Counted from the stretch's first letter, positions 44,652 through 56,583 are shown. The stretch is 60,000 nucleotides of DNA from Nymphaea colorata (GCF_008831285.2 NC_045139.1:23170412-23230411), one strand, 5' to 3'. Made by a program: numbers and translations. Notes: generated from the letters alone by a model not told the origin.

Positions 44652-45003
44652 ATGGCCGGTGCTTCGTTCTTTCACGAGGACGAGAGGGTTCGGGAGGAGA
44701 TGGCGAAGGACGAAGGGAAGACGGTAACGGTCAAGAGCTCCGACGGCGAGGTGTTGGAGGTGGAGGAGGCGGTGGCGAAGGAATATCAGACGATCAGACA
44801 AATGATCGAGGATGGTTGTGCTGATTCCGGCATCCCCTTGCCCAACGTTGCCAACAAGATCCTGGCGAAAGTCATCGAGTACTGCAAAAAGCACGTCGAC
44901 GCCCAGAAGACCGGCGACGACAAGATCCAAGAAGAAGAGCTCAAGGCGTGGGATGCCGAGTTTGTTATGGTGGACCAAGCGATGCTCTTCAATCTCATTC
45001 TGG
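44652..45003 (+). pseudogene. SKP1-like protein, exon 1 only
   Basis: The frame reads [20 protein letters not shown], then [56 protein letters not shown] and [20 protein letters not shown]. This is the BTB/POZ-like N-terminal two thirds of plant SKP1 (ASK), the adaptor joining CUL1 to F-box proteins in SCF ubiquitin ligases. After FNLIL a GT donor (CTG/GTATTC at 45003/45004) marks the usual place of the single intron, and open reading beyond is intronic. The C-terminal exon that binds F-boxes does not follow. Instead the last exon of CAO begins at 45206. The start may be at 44652 or the in-frame ATG at 44700, which better matches SKP1 length. Exon 1 itself is open, so a chimeric transcript is possible, but a functional SKP1 is not. 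Confidence 0.82.
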
Positions 45004-45205
45004 TATTCTCCTCGGCCATCTCCCTCTTCTTTATTCGGTCCTCTATTTTGGGTTTAGGGTTAGGGTTTGTGATTCTTGCGATCTAACCATTCCGACAAGA
45101 TTTTGCTGTCTGCATGACCCAATGTTTGCGTAAATCGTAGTCATAAAATGACATCACTGTCGCTTCTGGAATTTCGTGTTAGAACTGATCAGACACTGCA
45201 TGCAG

Positions 45206-45379
45206 GTCTTAAATGAGGATCTATGGCTTGTGGAAGGTCAGCAAGAGCGGATGATCAATGGGGCAAATGTTTGGAACTGGCCTGTGGCATATGATAAGCT
45301 TGGAGCAAGGTACAGAATATGGAGAGATGCACTTGAAAGAGGCTACAAGAAGCTTCCATTCGAGAGGTCCACAGAGTGA
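45206..45379 (+). pseudogene. Chlorophyllide a oxygenase, last exon
   Basis: After a TGCAG acceptor the frame reads VLNEDLWLVEGQQERMINGA, NVWNWPVAYDKLGARYRIWR and DALERGYKKLPFERSTE then TGA. This matches the C-terminus of plant CAO. It is open and ends at a natural stop. The preceding catalytic exons are absent; the DNA upstream is a SKP1 intron-like sequence. With the minus-strand CAO N-domain piece at 31 kb, the locus holds both ends of CAO but not the Rieske and iron-binding middle. Confidence 0.85.
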
Positions 45380-46030
45380 AAACTTCCAAAGAGTAGCCCA
45401 AATTCCCACTTATTTGGAAGGGATGGTGAGATTCATTCTTCATGAAGCTCTAGATAATGTGGATTTTCCTGCATTTGAAGTTTGATTCACAGGAGTCCAT
45501 AATTCAATTCCTGGAAGGGCAGAATCAAATTTTTTTTCCGTCAAAGGAAATTGTATATGGGTTAAGGCTTGCAAGCAATTTGCGTCTTAATCGTCTAGAG
45601 TATTTTCATGTACAGTGCCTATGCTGATTTTTCTTCTTTTTCACCCTTTAACCCCATCTGAAGGTTCAACGAGGCATATTCCCTTTTTTATGTGAACTGG
45701 AAAAATATTTGGCATTATCATGTCGATGGTTAAATTTGATAGTACAAAGGAAAATTATTTTTGATTCACCTCCTTATACTCAATTGTTGCCATTGAAACT
45801 GAATAAATTCGGTATTTTTTCTCCTCTTTCCTTTTATTTTCATTTTCCTTTATTTGTGGCTTTGAAATCAAGGACAATTGCAGTGCAAAGCATCTCTTCC
45901 AAGGAAGGCAACCTTAACTTGAAGATATCTGTCCCGCAAGGTTATCATTTCTCGAAGGTTTGATACCGAAAGGACTTCTCCTATGGCTTGATTATATTTT
46001 TGCCTGCCCCTTTTTAACCTATATTCAGGG
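45380..46030. other. Noncoding DNA after the CAO exon
   Basis: Probably CAO 3' flank carried with the exon. No separate gene was recognised. Confidence 0.4.
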
Positions 46031-46039
46031 ATCGTATAG

Positions 46040-46175
46040 TTATACGAGATTCTATATTATTATGTATATACTGCATATATACGAGTTCAAAATATACATA
46101 CATATTGTAATTATATATGTAACAAATATATAATACATATATGTACCATATATATACAGACGTATAACATTATTT
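46040..46175. repeat. AT-rich dispersed repeat, copy 2
   Basis: This matches about 19990-20135 (GTATATACTGCATATATAC, TTCAAAATATACATA, TGTAACAAATATATAATA and TATAACATTATTT in the same order). See 19975-20370. Confidence 0.75.
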
Positions 46176-46988
46176 TGCCTTCTTTGCTTAATCTTTACTC
46201 TTTTTAATTTGTTAAATAAGAGTTTGATAGCCTGGAATCTGGATTTATAAAAAATTGCTTGTTGCAGTTCTTCATGAGAATTCTTAGCTACGTGATGCAT
46301 TGTCTTCCTTAAGTCTAAGAAAAAAGGAAAATTAACTATATATTTTCTGTCCTCAATTGTTCAGTGCTTCTGTTTCTTTTTCAGGTGAATGAGGCCAAAA
46401 ATGTGCTGAAACTTTGCGATTTTGGTAATGCTATGTTTGCTGGGAAGAATGAGATTACACCATAGTTGTATCACTATTCAGTAAGTCCTCCATTTGGTTC
46501 TATTCAAGTATAGTTGTATCTCTATTCATTAGTTGTTTTTACTGCAACTTTGAAAATCTGTTGCGTGTGTTAATTAAGGTACTTCTTTGTGTGATGTGTA
46601 TGCTTCTGAATCGTGATGTGAGGGTTATTATTGACTGGTTTCTTGAAACTGCAGTTCTTGGCTTGCCGTATGACCATGCTTTGGACATATGGTCAGTTGG
46701 CTGCTGCTTGTACGAGCTATATACAGGAAAGGTCCTCTTCCCTGGACCATCAAACAGTGACATGCTTCGGCTTCATATGGAGTTAAGAGGTCCATTTCAT
46801 GAAAAGATGCTCAGGAAGGTATGCGATTTTTTGGCATGGAAAGTATACTTACTTTGGACGACTGATTTTGTTTATCTTGTGATTGATATCCTTTTTTACT
46901 CTGTCTTCTATTTTAGGGAGCCTTTACAGATCATCATTTTGATCAGGATCTGAATTTCCATGCCACTGAAGATCCTCTTACAAAGAAG

Positions 46989-48974
46989 GTGACCATTTTT
47001 TTCATTATCATGTACTTCAGGTTAATTTATCTATAGCATGGTGAAAGTACATCTTGTTTGTGCTATATATATATCATTGTTCAGTAACAAGTGGCTGGGT
47101 AGGGCCATTATGACCTTTATACCTGCATCTTAATTGACTCCGCAAGGACGATGCAGGGAGTTCTTTCCTTGGTCAGCAATACCATAATTAAGCAAGCCAA
47201 GTAGAGATGTGCACCGAAAGGATGTAAGTGAACAATGCTAATCAGCTAGTTTGTAACAAATGTACCTAAATAAGCTTCGTAAAGTAACTAATTAGCTAAT
47301 GACAAAGTGACTATAGTTGTTGAAAGGAAAGGGCACTCTTATGGGTTTAAGATAGAAAACATTGATTTCAAGATCTGAGTTTGGGAGATTGACTTGCGGT
47401 TGGAGAAAGAGATTCCTGATTTCTTTCACAAAATGTATAAAATCTATCACTTTTACTGTAGATTTCTATTGTTCTGTAAAGATTACTGTAGATTTAGTGT
47501 TTTGTGAACATATGGCATCAAATTTCAAACAATCCTGCATGACAATGGTCACAAAGGTGAGGAAAATGATTGGTAGAAAATCATGTGCAAGTGTTATAAT
47601 TAGATGATGAACAATAAATAGATGATATTTGATTGTTTTCATTTTTTATTTGCTTAAATAATTTCATCTTGTGTTGCATAAAACTTTAAAGTTATTTCTT
47701 AATGTGTTATTACTTGTAACATTATGAGTATGTTATGTTAATGGTTGTTTATTCCCATAAGTCTATCTTTATGTGGAACATGTTTTTAATGGAAAACATT
47801 TTTTTCTTTATCTTTTTTGTTTTTTTTAATTTATTTTGAATTTAACATTAAATTGAATTTCCAGTACATTTATGAAACTGTTGTCATACGTTATGGTATG
47901 GCATATTTGTTGGTCCCACCAATACCGGTACATTGGTTTTAGTCATTCAACTTGAATTCACTTGGACCAGCTAGTCGTTTTGTGGTCTTAAACAACACGT
48001 ACTTGACTTCTAAATTGACAAATAAAGATCGAAAAAATGGTTAATTGGTGTGATTGGTGAGGACTGCCCAACTTAGTCGGTCAAGTGGTCCATAGATTAT
48101 GCTCCAGCCAACTTGATAGTCATGGACCTGTCAACTGATCATTGGCCAGAATGATAAGCATATATTTGTCCAATTAGTTGCTAGGTCCCCGATGACCCAA
48201 CAATTTATAAGTGCTATGAGGTGTAGTTATGTTATGGAAATGTGGTGTCCTATGATGTGAGAGTTTCTCAAATTTTTTCTTAAGAAATTGCTCCAAACAA
48301 TATTAAAACGTGTCTTTATCTCTAAAACAAAATGTTGCATCTACATGAGGTAAAGAAAGTGCTGAGTGTTATCCATATTGGACAATACGTATCGTATAGG
48401 TTTGAGAAACCTATGCGATACGCATACAACACACAATATGCCTGTGGATCATAGGTGTATCGTCCGCATCATGCGATACAAAGGTTGTACTGTACGATGT
48501 GGCTGATACACCCCCGTATCTTATGATACGGGGAAAAAACGGGAAAACATTGTTTTTTGTGTTTCTTTTTAAAATCACTCCTCCCTTCCACTTTCTAAAC
48601 ATCTCTAAGAGCTGTGGGAGGGGAGGTTTTACTAGTTTTCTAAAAAAATCAACATATGTTGGTGAAGAAATTCCATTTGAAGGCATTGAAAATTAAAATT
48701 TTGAAAAATTAACAAAGAAAATGAGGATGAATACGAAGATTATGATGATCATCATTGATGGATGATAATCATGATATTTGCTGCCATCAATGTTAAGTAT
48801 ATCTCAATATTTCATTAGCATAAGGTTGTTATTAAATTTTTTCCGGTAGTTCTATTCATATTTTTTTAATCCTCAACGTATTCTGATATGGATTTATTTA
48901 TCTACATCCATGCAACATATTTGCATGCCCACACTAGGAAAGCAAAAGTGCTTACAATTTCATTGTTAGTGCAA
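46989..48974 (+). other. Large intron of the PRP4-kinase fragment
   Basis: AT-rich, 2 kb. It contains the palindromic GTATCG-type repeat at 48375-48540 and no other recognised feature. Confidence 0.5.
48375..48540. repeat. Palindromic GTATCGTACGATAC-rich repeat, copy 2
   Basis: Forms such as ACGTATCGTATAGG, CTATGCGATACGCAT, ATCATGCGATACAAAGG and CCCGTATCTTATGATACGGGG recur. Same family as 25163-25345 but more diverged. Confidence 0.7.
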
Positions 48975-49169
48975 GCTGTTAAGCGATTGCTTGTGAATAT
49001 TAAGGCAGAGGATTTTAGTAGTCTTATTTCAAGCTATACTGGTGAGGATCCCAAGATGCTGGCCAATTTCAAAGAACTGGTTGATAGAATTTTTGTGCTC
49101 GATCCAGTGAAAAGATTGACAGTATCTCAAGCACTGAGTCATCCATTCATTACGGGCAAGTGAATAAAG

Positions 49170-50100
49170 GTGCTGATATTTCTGATCCAGAACTGCTGTT
49201 GAGTTAGCTATGCATTTGAATCTTTTATTCAGCCATCTGATCATTGGGCATTTGCTTGTCTCTATCTTTGTCACTTGGACCAAGTGCAAGCAATGCAGAC
49301 TTCTTGGTGATCGTGAGCTTAACACAGCCACTCTGGAGAGCTCTTTTACTTGGCGAGTTTTTTCAGTCGAATATATTCTATTTCTATTGTAAGATAACTC
49401 GTCAAAGGCGTTTCATCTCTTGTAAATCATTTTTGATAATGAGCTCTATGAATATGTGTACACTTCTTTTCACCCCGTTCTTTGAAATCCTCTTGAGCCT
49501 CAGCTTCTTATTACGAAAAGATGAGTTTTAAACGTTCTATGTATATATCATGATAATTCATATTCAAATTCAGAAGTCGGACCTGGATAGTCTAAGTGCT
49601 CCTTAGAAAAGTATATTTATTAGCCTTTTTGTTTTGTGGCATTTTGTACGGATCACAGTTCTAACAAAAAGATACAAGAGTAAAATTGTTAGCTGCTTAT
49701 GCGCTTGATTGGGCTGGTATTTTTCTGTGTTGGGGTGTCTTTAAATGGAAGATTACTTTATTTTTTATTCCCTAGATAGAACTTTTTTTTTTTTCAAGTA
49801 GTTCTTTGGTAGTCCTGGAGGTGTTAATTCTGTCTTTCATTCAGGGCTTATGGCAGTTCTCTGAGGCAAATATAACAATACCCTAGTTTGTTTGCTGGGT
49901 AGCTCAATAGTCAAAACTTTTAGTCATATGCCCTAGCCAGATGATTGTAGTGTCTTTCCAATGAGTTTAACTTGTTGTAAAATCTATGTTGAATAATTTT
50001 AGGGATTGAAAATACATGAAATCGAACCACCTTTACCCTTCAGAATCATGCTCAGGACAAATATTTCTATGGATTCTTAGTTATTATAGTAGTGTTGTAT
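49170..50100. other. 3' flank of the kinase fragment, noncoding
   Basis: No gene was recognised. The open stretches at 49210-49531 show no family signature. Confidence 0.4.
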
Positions 50101-50102
50101 CT

Positions 50103-52500
50103 TGTTACGAACCTACCATAGCCCCAGCCGAGAGCAGTCGGCAGAGTGGTCGAGATTGGTCGGGGTAATGCCAAAAGAGCACAGCCAGGGCCTAGACCAC
50201 GTCAAGGCTGGGTGAAAACCAATGGCTGAGCAAGAGGAGCTAGGGCCAAAGGAGGCCGCGGCCTAGCGCGCGGCCTTAGAGGGCAGACAACTGAAGGAAG
50301 AAGGCCCACGCCAGATTGAGAACACCATGTGTGGTTTGGCAGTGCATGGCCGAACCAAGGAATGAGAGGCTGCCATAGGGCGTGCAACCAACGAAGGGCG
50401 CCAACCCAAGGAAAGAGACGCGAGCCCAACTCAAGGAAAGATAGAGTGCCAGGTCAAGGAAGGCCGTCTGAGAGAGGTTAATAGCAGACAACGGGACCCA
50501 ACGGTTAGCCACGACGTAAGGTTCTCACCTACCGACCAAGACACGACCACACCAAGAGGCGTAGAGCAGACATACAGAGGCAATTACATGCAGCCAAAGG
50601 TTGGCCACGGTAGTAGGCTTTCAGGCAATGGCGCAGACAGCAACCCACAGAGAGGCCAATCATGGGACACAGAAGATATCGCCAATCCAGCATGGTCAGT
50701 GGCAGACTTCAGCAGCGTTAGAGGTTGGAACACGGACAGAGGACCAAGCCTAGATGAGCCAGTGGAACACAACCCCAAGCCGAGTCCAAACTTGAGTCCG
50801 TCTAGGGAGTCTAGGATCGAGTCTTAAGTAGCACCATGTCTTATTTAGTCCTAGTCAGTTGCGCGCCAATCGTCTTTTCGAGTTGAGTCCTTAGACAATC
50901 CACCTAGGTAGCATCTTCCTATTTCAGTTCGTGTCAGCATTTAGATTAGCATTTAGATTAGTCGGTCCGGTTTGCTTAATTGGAATTGGGTCACATGTTC
51001 GTTCGGGTCTCGGATCACTGTTTGATCTTGTACACCCCATTTGTGGGATTATGCTTTGTCAATGAAATAGAATTTGGAGTTTATCTCTCTCTTCCCCACC
51101 CGCGTGGTGTGTACTTCCCCACTGTGGAGGCGTGTAATCCCCACCTTGTAGGCGTGTAATTCCTAGCCACGAAGGTGGTGTACGAAGCTCTCAGCCCGTG
51201 TGATTCTGGCTTGAGAAGAAAAGAGGAAATCGACGTAGGTGGTGGTTGCCAGAAAATCACTATTGAAGCCAATGACCTACGCATCTTTCCCCGACGCGTG
51301 AGCAAGTTCTTCACGGTGCAGCCCCCTTGAACACGAAGGTGGTTAGAGGCCGGTTGAGTCTCGACGGACGTGGAGAAGTGTGGGCCGTGGTTTTGCCTAG
51401 TTAGTATCCGCGTGATGACAATCCGACGGCGTGAGAACAAGGTTGGTACCGATAAACTCTCCTGGTTCCATCCCTCTCGCTGTTCTTAGACTAGGTTGAA
51501 ACCGACCCTAGTAGGCTGGTTTTCTCCCTTGGCACATCAGGAAGAAGGTTGGTCGGAAAGGAAGGTAGATTCCGAGTCTTGACGGGCTTAGTGAAGCTCG
51601 GCCCTAGTAGGTTGTTCTCCCCTTGTATGATCCAGGGAGTGAGTGATCGGAAAGTTCTGGCTAAGCAATAGTTAGCCGGTTCACGTACGGAGTTAAACCA
51701 AGTGGTTAGTGGCGATCGTCACCGGTAGACGGCCAGTAGCGGTTGCAACGGACTCTTGGCGGAGCCAAGCATTGAGCCACAGTGTCGTGGGAGCTCTCAT
51801 TCAAATCTAAGAGTGGGGCCGAAGTGGAGAGGGGCTGAGCCATATCTAGCAGCCTAGTAAGAATCGCCCGGACACAAGTTGTCCAACGGGCCAAGCTGGG
51901 CCGAGACCGACCACGAACTGTGGCGTATCTGAGTGGCCGGAAATCGCCCATTCGACGGTCGGAAGACTGGCCGTTGCTTCTTTTCCCGTGGTCACCCAAC
52001 AGCCACTCGCTACTTCCAAAACTGCCCTTGGCGAGTTATTTGGGCACTAAAGGATGGCAAGTCCAAGAAGGGCAGATTCATCCTTCCTTTTATCGGGCAT
52101 TTAACACCTTGGCGTGGATGAGGAGGACATTAACTCTGGGGTTCCTTCCCGAGCTCCTCGATTGACCGCGGGGAACATTCACTCCTCCAGCCATTCATCC
52201 CAACCGTCCCCCCCCCCCCCCGCCACGTGTCATCATCGTGGGGCCCAAGCCCTTCAAGTTCCAAGTGAGCAATTAAGGTGAGTCTTTAATTCTCCTCGCT
52301 AATCTCTCCCTTCTTCTTCGTAATCCCCTCTCTAGCCATTAATCTGTTCCTCCTCATTCGAGCCAGAGTATTAACTCCTACCTCGTAGTCTCTCCCCCTT
52401 TCGTGAATCCGAGCCCTAGCCTTAACTTCCCCTTCTTATTCGAGCCCTGCCCTTAATCCTCGTTACTTGCCTAAGCCATAACTCCCCTCTCATTTCCTAG
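50103..52500. other. GC-richer unidentified LTR-like DNA
   Basis: Composition changes sharply at TGTTACGAACCTACCATAGC (50103). A possible polyadenylation context (GTCAATGAAATAGAATTTGGAG, about 51057) follows, then repeated GACCCTAGTAGGCTGG and CCCTAGTAGGTTG words (51513, 51603) and a poly-C run at 52207-52221. No open frame resembles a protein. It could be a long gypsy LTR, but I found no second copy, target duplication or clear right end. Confidence 0.35.
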
Positions 52501-52501
52501 G

Positions 52502-52601
52502 TGTTGAAGCATGTTAGACGGGTTTCAGGACCGGGTTTGGATCCATACTTGATCCATCATGTAGCCCTTGTTGGGCCTTACTTAAAGATTATAACCCTAA
52601 A
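52502..52601 (+). repeat. copia C-family LTR fragment (plus orientation)
   Basis: TGTTGAAGCATGTTAGACGG through GTAGCCCTTGTTGGGCCTTA to ATAACCCTAA matches the first 100 bases of the copia C LTR. It stops abruptly at a junction with inverted gag sequence. Confidence 0.85.
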
Positions 52602-53039
52602 TAATCAGCGATCGAGAGATCCCCTTGTCGAAGAGCATACAAGTCCTTCATTAGTCATCTGTTCCAAAATAATTCACATATCTCTCGGAGTCTTCTTACG
52701 AAGAATGAAAGGTTGAATATCCAAGGATACTGAATTAACAATCCACATTTTTACTTGGTTGTCTTCAAGAAACCAAGTATCCCAAGCCATACTATTTGCA
52801 GCAGGTTCAACCTTACTTCCATTCACATAGGCAATACGGCATCGACCAACTACACCCATAGTGATGGCGGCAGACCACTTAAGATAGTTTTCCTTGGTAA
52901 GACAGATGGTAGTAACCTAAACCGGAACATTCTCAGTTCTACAAGCCCCGATTTCAGTCTGATCAGTGCTGACAGTCGAAGAGGAAGACACTGCCATGAT
53001 TACAAACCAGGCTACAACAACAAAAAAACAGCATCGACG
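52602..53039 (-). pseudogene. copia C-family gag fragment, inverted
   Basis: The minus strand reads RIAYVNGSKVEPAANSMAWD, TWFLEDNQVKMWIVNSVS and RDM-IILEQM, then after a deletion VYALRQGDLS-like DNA up to 52602. Upstream it covers the gag start (ATGGCAGTGTCTTCCTCTTC) and leader. It is in the opposite orientation to the abutting LTR piece. Confidence 0.82.
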
Positions 53040-53044
53040 TCAAC
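53040..53044. repeat. Target duplication TCAAC, left of solo LTR
   Basis: TCAAC here and TCAGC at 56081-56085 flank the 3.0-kb insertion. Comparison with the intact copia C leader (CTCTGTTGACGCC) shows these bases occur once in the uninterrupted sequence. Confidence 0.7.
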
Positions 53045-56000
53045 TGTCACACCCCAACCTTTTTTACCCTCAAACACATAACATAAAGCGTTGAAGTGTG
53101 ATGACACAACAATTCAAAAGAGGGAGCTATGCCATTCAAAATAATGGGATGAACTTTTCATTTATATAACAATTTTGATTCATACAAAATCGCATCTATG
53201 TGTATGACAAAAATGCCCCAAACCATATTATTGATGTCTAACAAAAACAAGACATCAATACAGTCAAAATAAGACGCGCCGGCACTACACAAGAGTCAAA
53301 ACCTCTCCAGTAGGACGTGAGTGAAGTCATCTGCTCAACCTGCTGCCCCTAGTCTACCAAAACCTGAAAAATGAAACAACAGAAGACTTAACCTTCGCAG
53401 TACGACAACAAGCCAGGAAAATTCCAAACACTCTTAGGTAGGGCTCAAATACGAGAACAATCATAAAAACAATCTATCACCATGTCGTGTTATGGCATGG
53501 CCACATCATTTGCCAAGAAAGCCCCTAACATAAACCACGACATGTAAAGGTCACTCAATGACCACAGTAATACGTTTTCAATTCACATGCAAGGCACAAA
53601 CATATCATTTCATTCATAACATTCTCATGCATATCAATCATATACATTTCATTTCTTTAACTTTAGTGAATTGACAGTTCCTATAGGTGCAAACACAGAC
53701 ATGTGCACACCGCGGGCGGCCTACAGCCGAGAGACAACCCCCGTGGTGGCCCAAAACAGTATGGATCCATTCACTCGCTGCAGCGGTAGAGCACTCATCC
53801 ATGGATGTGTGAATTCCAAGAAGAAATACTCAGTCTTCCCTAGGACACCCAGGTTGGGAAGGCGGGAGCCCAACGCTCCAAATACAATGGGACCTTGCAT
53901 CGCCTGCACTCCGAACAGGCAAGACCAGTGGCGAAAGTGGGATGTCTCCCAAACACATTGCCACAACCCACTGGCCTCCCATCTCTTATTCTTTCATTAT
54001 TATCATTACAATTGCACATTTACAAAATGACTTGCTAGCTCATGAGGTTTGTTCACTTCACGAGTGCATCCACACCTCCAATTGCCTCTACACAAGGTCT
54101 ACATATAACATTAACAGTCATAGCTAGCCGTCATACAATACGGGTACAATTACTCTCCAATTCATTCATTTGCATCATTGCTGCGGCAATGTGTATGTAA
54201 CAAAACACAACATTCACATCAATTATCACATCAGTCACATCAATTATCACATCAATCACCTATTTGAAAAACTTAGCCAAACCACAGAGAGTAGTCTCGA
54301 TCTGTGATTGGCTCGTAGTTGTCCTATCCAGTTATCATTGTAGGATGCTTTCTAATGCACAATTGGGGTCGATGAGACACTCGACTCGATACCCCACCTC
54401 ATTTGTCCTAAACAGTTATCAATTCTAGCATGCACATGCAAATACGTAACATTTTCAAAACATGCTTATAATAGCGTTTCAAAACAAATCATATCATGTA
54501 TCAAACCATTTGCATGCATACACACAGTCGTTCACAAAACAATCCATCAATCACATCACAATCCTAGGATCCCACGATCATAAGAACACACATTCACACA
54601 TTTGCCCAAGCAGAGATTTGCCTGGAATGCTGCCATACCTGTCGCGCGCCCTCAAAACTTTTCAAAATGCCTTGAGTTTCGAAATTGATCGCTCAAGGTC
54701 TACGGGATGTGCCCGGTGTACCTGCAAACATAACCAAAAGATAAGATTTCTACTAGTTAGCTACACAATCCATACAAATATAAAACAAAATCATTGAGGC
54801 ACATGTCATCGCCTCAAGAAGGTGTCGACGGGTAGCGTCGACCTACAAGCCCTCCAATAGGCCTCCTCCTAACCTCTTGACGTTGCCACCAAACGTCAAA
54901 ATTCACTGTTTCGATCAATCCATCACAACCCAATTCTCATTTGCTTTCTATAGTCGAGGCGTTAACCCCATAGCCATATCCAACTTACGTATGCTTTCCC
55001 CTCGGACTCCAAAATACACCCGTTCACAAAAGCATGTGTCGCGTGCTCACTAAAACGGTTCTAAATCTTCGCCACAACCGCGCAATCTCTACCATGCTTC
55101 CCTATTGTTTCGAAAATCAACACCTCAAGTTTAAAAGATCAATATATACATGAATCATCGCTTCTCCAACATAATCCTAAACTTTCCCCAAAAAGCAAAG
55201 TCGCTAACATGCATCCCTAAACATCAAATTCTAAATTCTAGCATGCTCAAACAATAATTATACATTCTCTAATAGAAAATAACAGTTGATTTTGGCTTGG
55301 TTAAGCCTAGCTCACCCAAATCTTAGTGTCCAAACTGTCGTAGTGATCCCGACAACCACCTCAAGTGTCCGATTGAGCGCCAACGCCAAAGATTGCTCGC
55401 TGCCGTCACCAACAACACGGCCTAATTGATGGAAAAAGGGGGAAGACGGACTTCCCTAGCTGAAAACCAACCAAACGGCAATCACTATGATGAGAATAAT
55501 TGAAAAGATGTGACAGGAGAGGTCCTCCTTGAGAAGGAGGCAGTCAGCTATGAGAAGTTGGTTCGGCTGAGGGAGGAAGGCCTGACGCAAGAGAGAGAGA
55601 ACAGAGTGTTCGATTGAGGGTGCTGACAGTGAGGAGGGAATGCAGGCAAAAAGAGCAAGAGAGTGTGAGAGTGGTAGAGGGAGAGGGATAGCACAGGCGA
55701 GGGAAATGGGAGAGATGGTGAGGAGGAGACAAATGAGACGAGGAGGGAGCTCAAGCAGAAAAAACAAAAACGTACGGGCAGGGGAAGGCGTTGACAGAGG
55801 GAGGAGGAGAAGAAGGAAGAGGAAGGAGGTGGCGGAGAGAAGTTGGAAGCCTCACTTGACCGCCACTGCCACAGTTCTCGTCGCTGCCCTGCACCAACCT
55901 CCGTTCTCTCCTTCTTCTACGCGCTGGCACGAGAAGCAACAAAGAGGGACTGAGAGGAAGACGAAGGAGAAGAGGGAAAGGCGAGGGATAAGAGCCTCGC

Positions 56001-56080
56001 GTCGGGCTCCTTCACGCCAAAGGGTTCGGGTTCGGGTCTGGACCCGCTCCAACCCGACCTGAAATAAAACGAGTGTTACA
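53045..56080 (-). mobile_element. Solo LTR, probably Ty3/gypsy, 3.0 kb
   Basis: Read on the minus strand the element begins TGTAACACTCGTTTTATTTC and ends GGTTGGGGTGTGACA. These are typical ends for long gypsy (Tekay/Retand-like) LTRs. A 5-bp target duplication with one mismatch flanks it, and it interrupts the inverted copia leader at a point where intact copia C is continuous. No polymerase, gag or integrase motif was found inside, and no primer site follows the end, so the simplest reading is a solo LTR left by LTR-LTR recombination. Family assignment is from the terminal sequence only. Confidence 0.7.
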
Positions 56081-56085
56081 TCAGC

Positions 56086-56390
56086 AGAGGGCACCGACGG
56101 CAGCACAGGACACCAACGGCAGGAAGGGCACCGGCAACAGTACAGGACTCTTGCGGTAGCAAGAAGTACCGACGACAAATAGACAGATGAAGGCAGCGGC
56201 AGGGAGCTTCTGCGAGCGTCGCCAAGGCAGTCCAGCGACAACAAACAACAACAACGGAAGTGGAGATGTCGGGCAAAACGTGGGAGGCGACTCTGTTGGG
56301 TGGAAGCAACAGCGTCAGGCAAGAGATTAGGCAGTGCTGGAGGAGTAGAGGGCAGCGGCAGACACGCTGGAGGAGTAGAGTCATGTTGAA
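56086..56390 (-). repeat. copia C-family leader, inverted, second half
   Basis: The minus strand ends GGTGCCCTCTGCTGA and carries GCCGGTGCCCTTCCTGCCGT-type words found in the leader of copia C. It is contiguous with 52602-53039 once the solo LTR is removed. Near 56385 it meets unrelated DNA. No LTR was recognised at that side. Confidence 0.7.
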
Positions 56391-56578
56391 GAAATTAACT
56401 AATAAACAAAATTAAAGGAGACATTACAAAGTCATGAGGCCCCAAATAGTGAGTAGATATCAATGTCTTCATACTCTTATTTGAAATTGCATGTGATCTA
56501 TTTGCAACATCATGTGGATATTGCATATTCATAACTTTGTTTTGATGGTTGAACATTTTGAATATAAAAAAAAGGTTT

Positions 56579-56583
56579 CCAAT
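56579..56583. repeat. Target-site duplication CCAAT, left
   Basis: CCAAT lies before the 5' LTR and again at 59460-59464 after the 3' LTR; a perfect match. Confidence 0.92.

Larger units (their letters stand above)
46385..49163 (+). pseudogene. PRP4-like protein kinase, four C-terminal exons
   Basis: Exons carry the second half of a nuclear PRP4-type (DYRK/CLK-related) splicing kinase. 46385-46480 reads VNEAKNVLKLCDFGNAMFAG (with the DFG magnesium-binding motif), then a TAG at 46463 inside the activation segment. 46655-46818 reads LGLPYDHALDIWSVGCCLYE and GKVLFPGPSNSDMLRLHMEL. 46917-46988 reads GAFTDHHFDQDLNFHATEDP. 48975-49163 reads AVKRLLVNIKAEDFSSLISS and RLTVSQALSHPFITGK then TGA. The APE motif and P+1 loop between exons 1 and 2 are gone, and the acceptor of the last exon reads CAA instead of CAG. 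The N-lobe is absent. It is a partial genomic duplicate, not a retrocopy, because introns are kept. Confidence 0.88.

Noticed and set aside
45004-45086. Hydrophobic C-terminal tail on the SKP1 ORF, resembling a membrane anchor
   Set aside because: It begins at a GT donor at the usual SKP1 intron position, so it is translated intron.
51081-52165. ORFs in the GC-rich stretch
   Set aside because: No protein motif; high GC content lengthens frames by chance.
55456-56384. Overlapping Arg/Ser/Leu-rich ORFs on both strands near 55.5-56.4 kb
   Set aside because: Low-complexity GA/CT-rich LTR and leader DNA, open in several frames at once; no domain.
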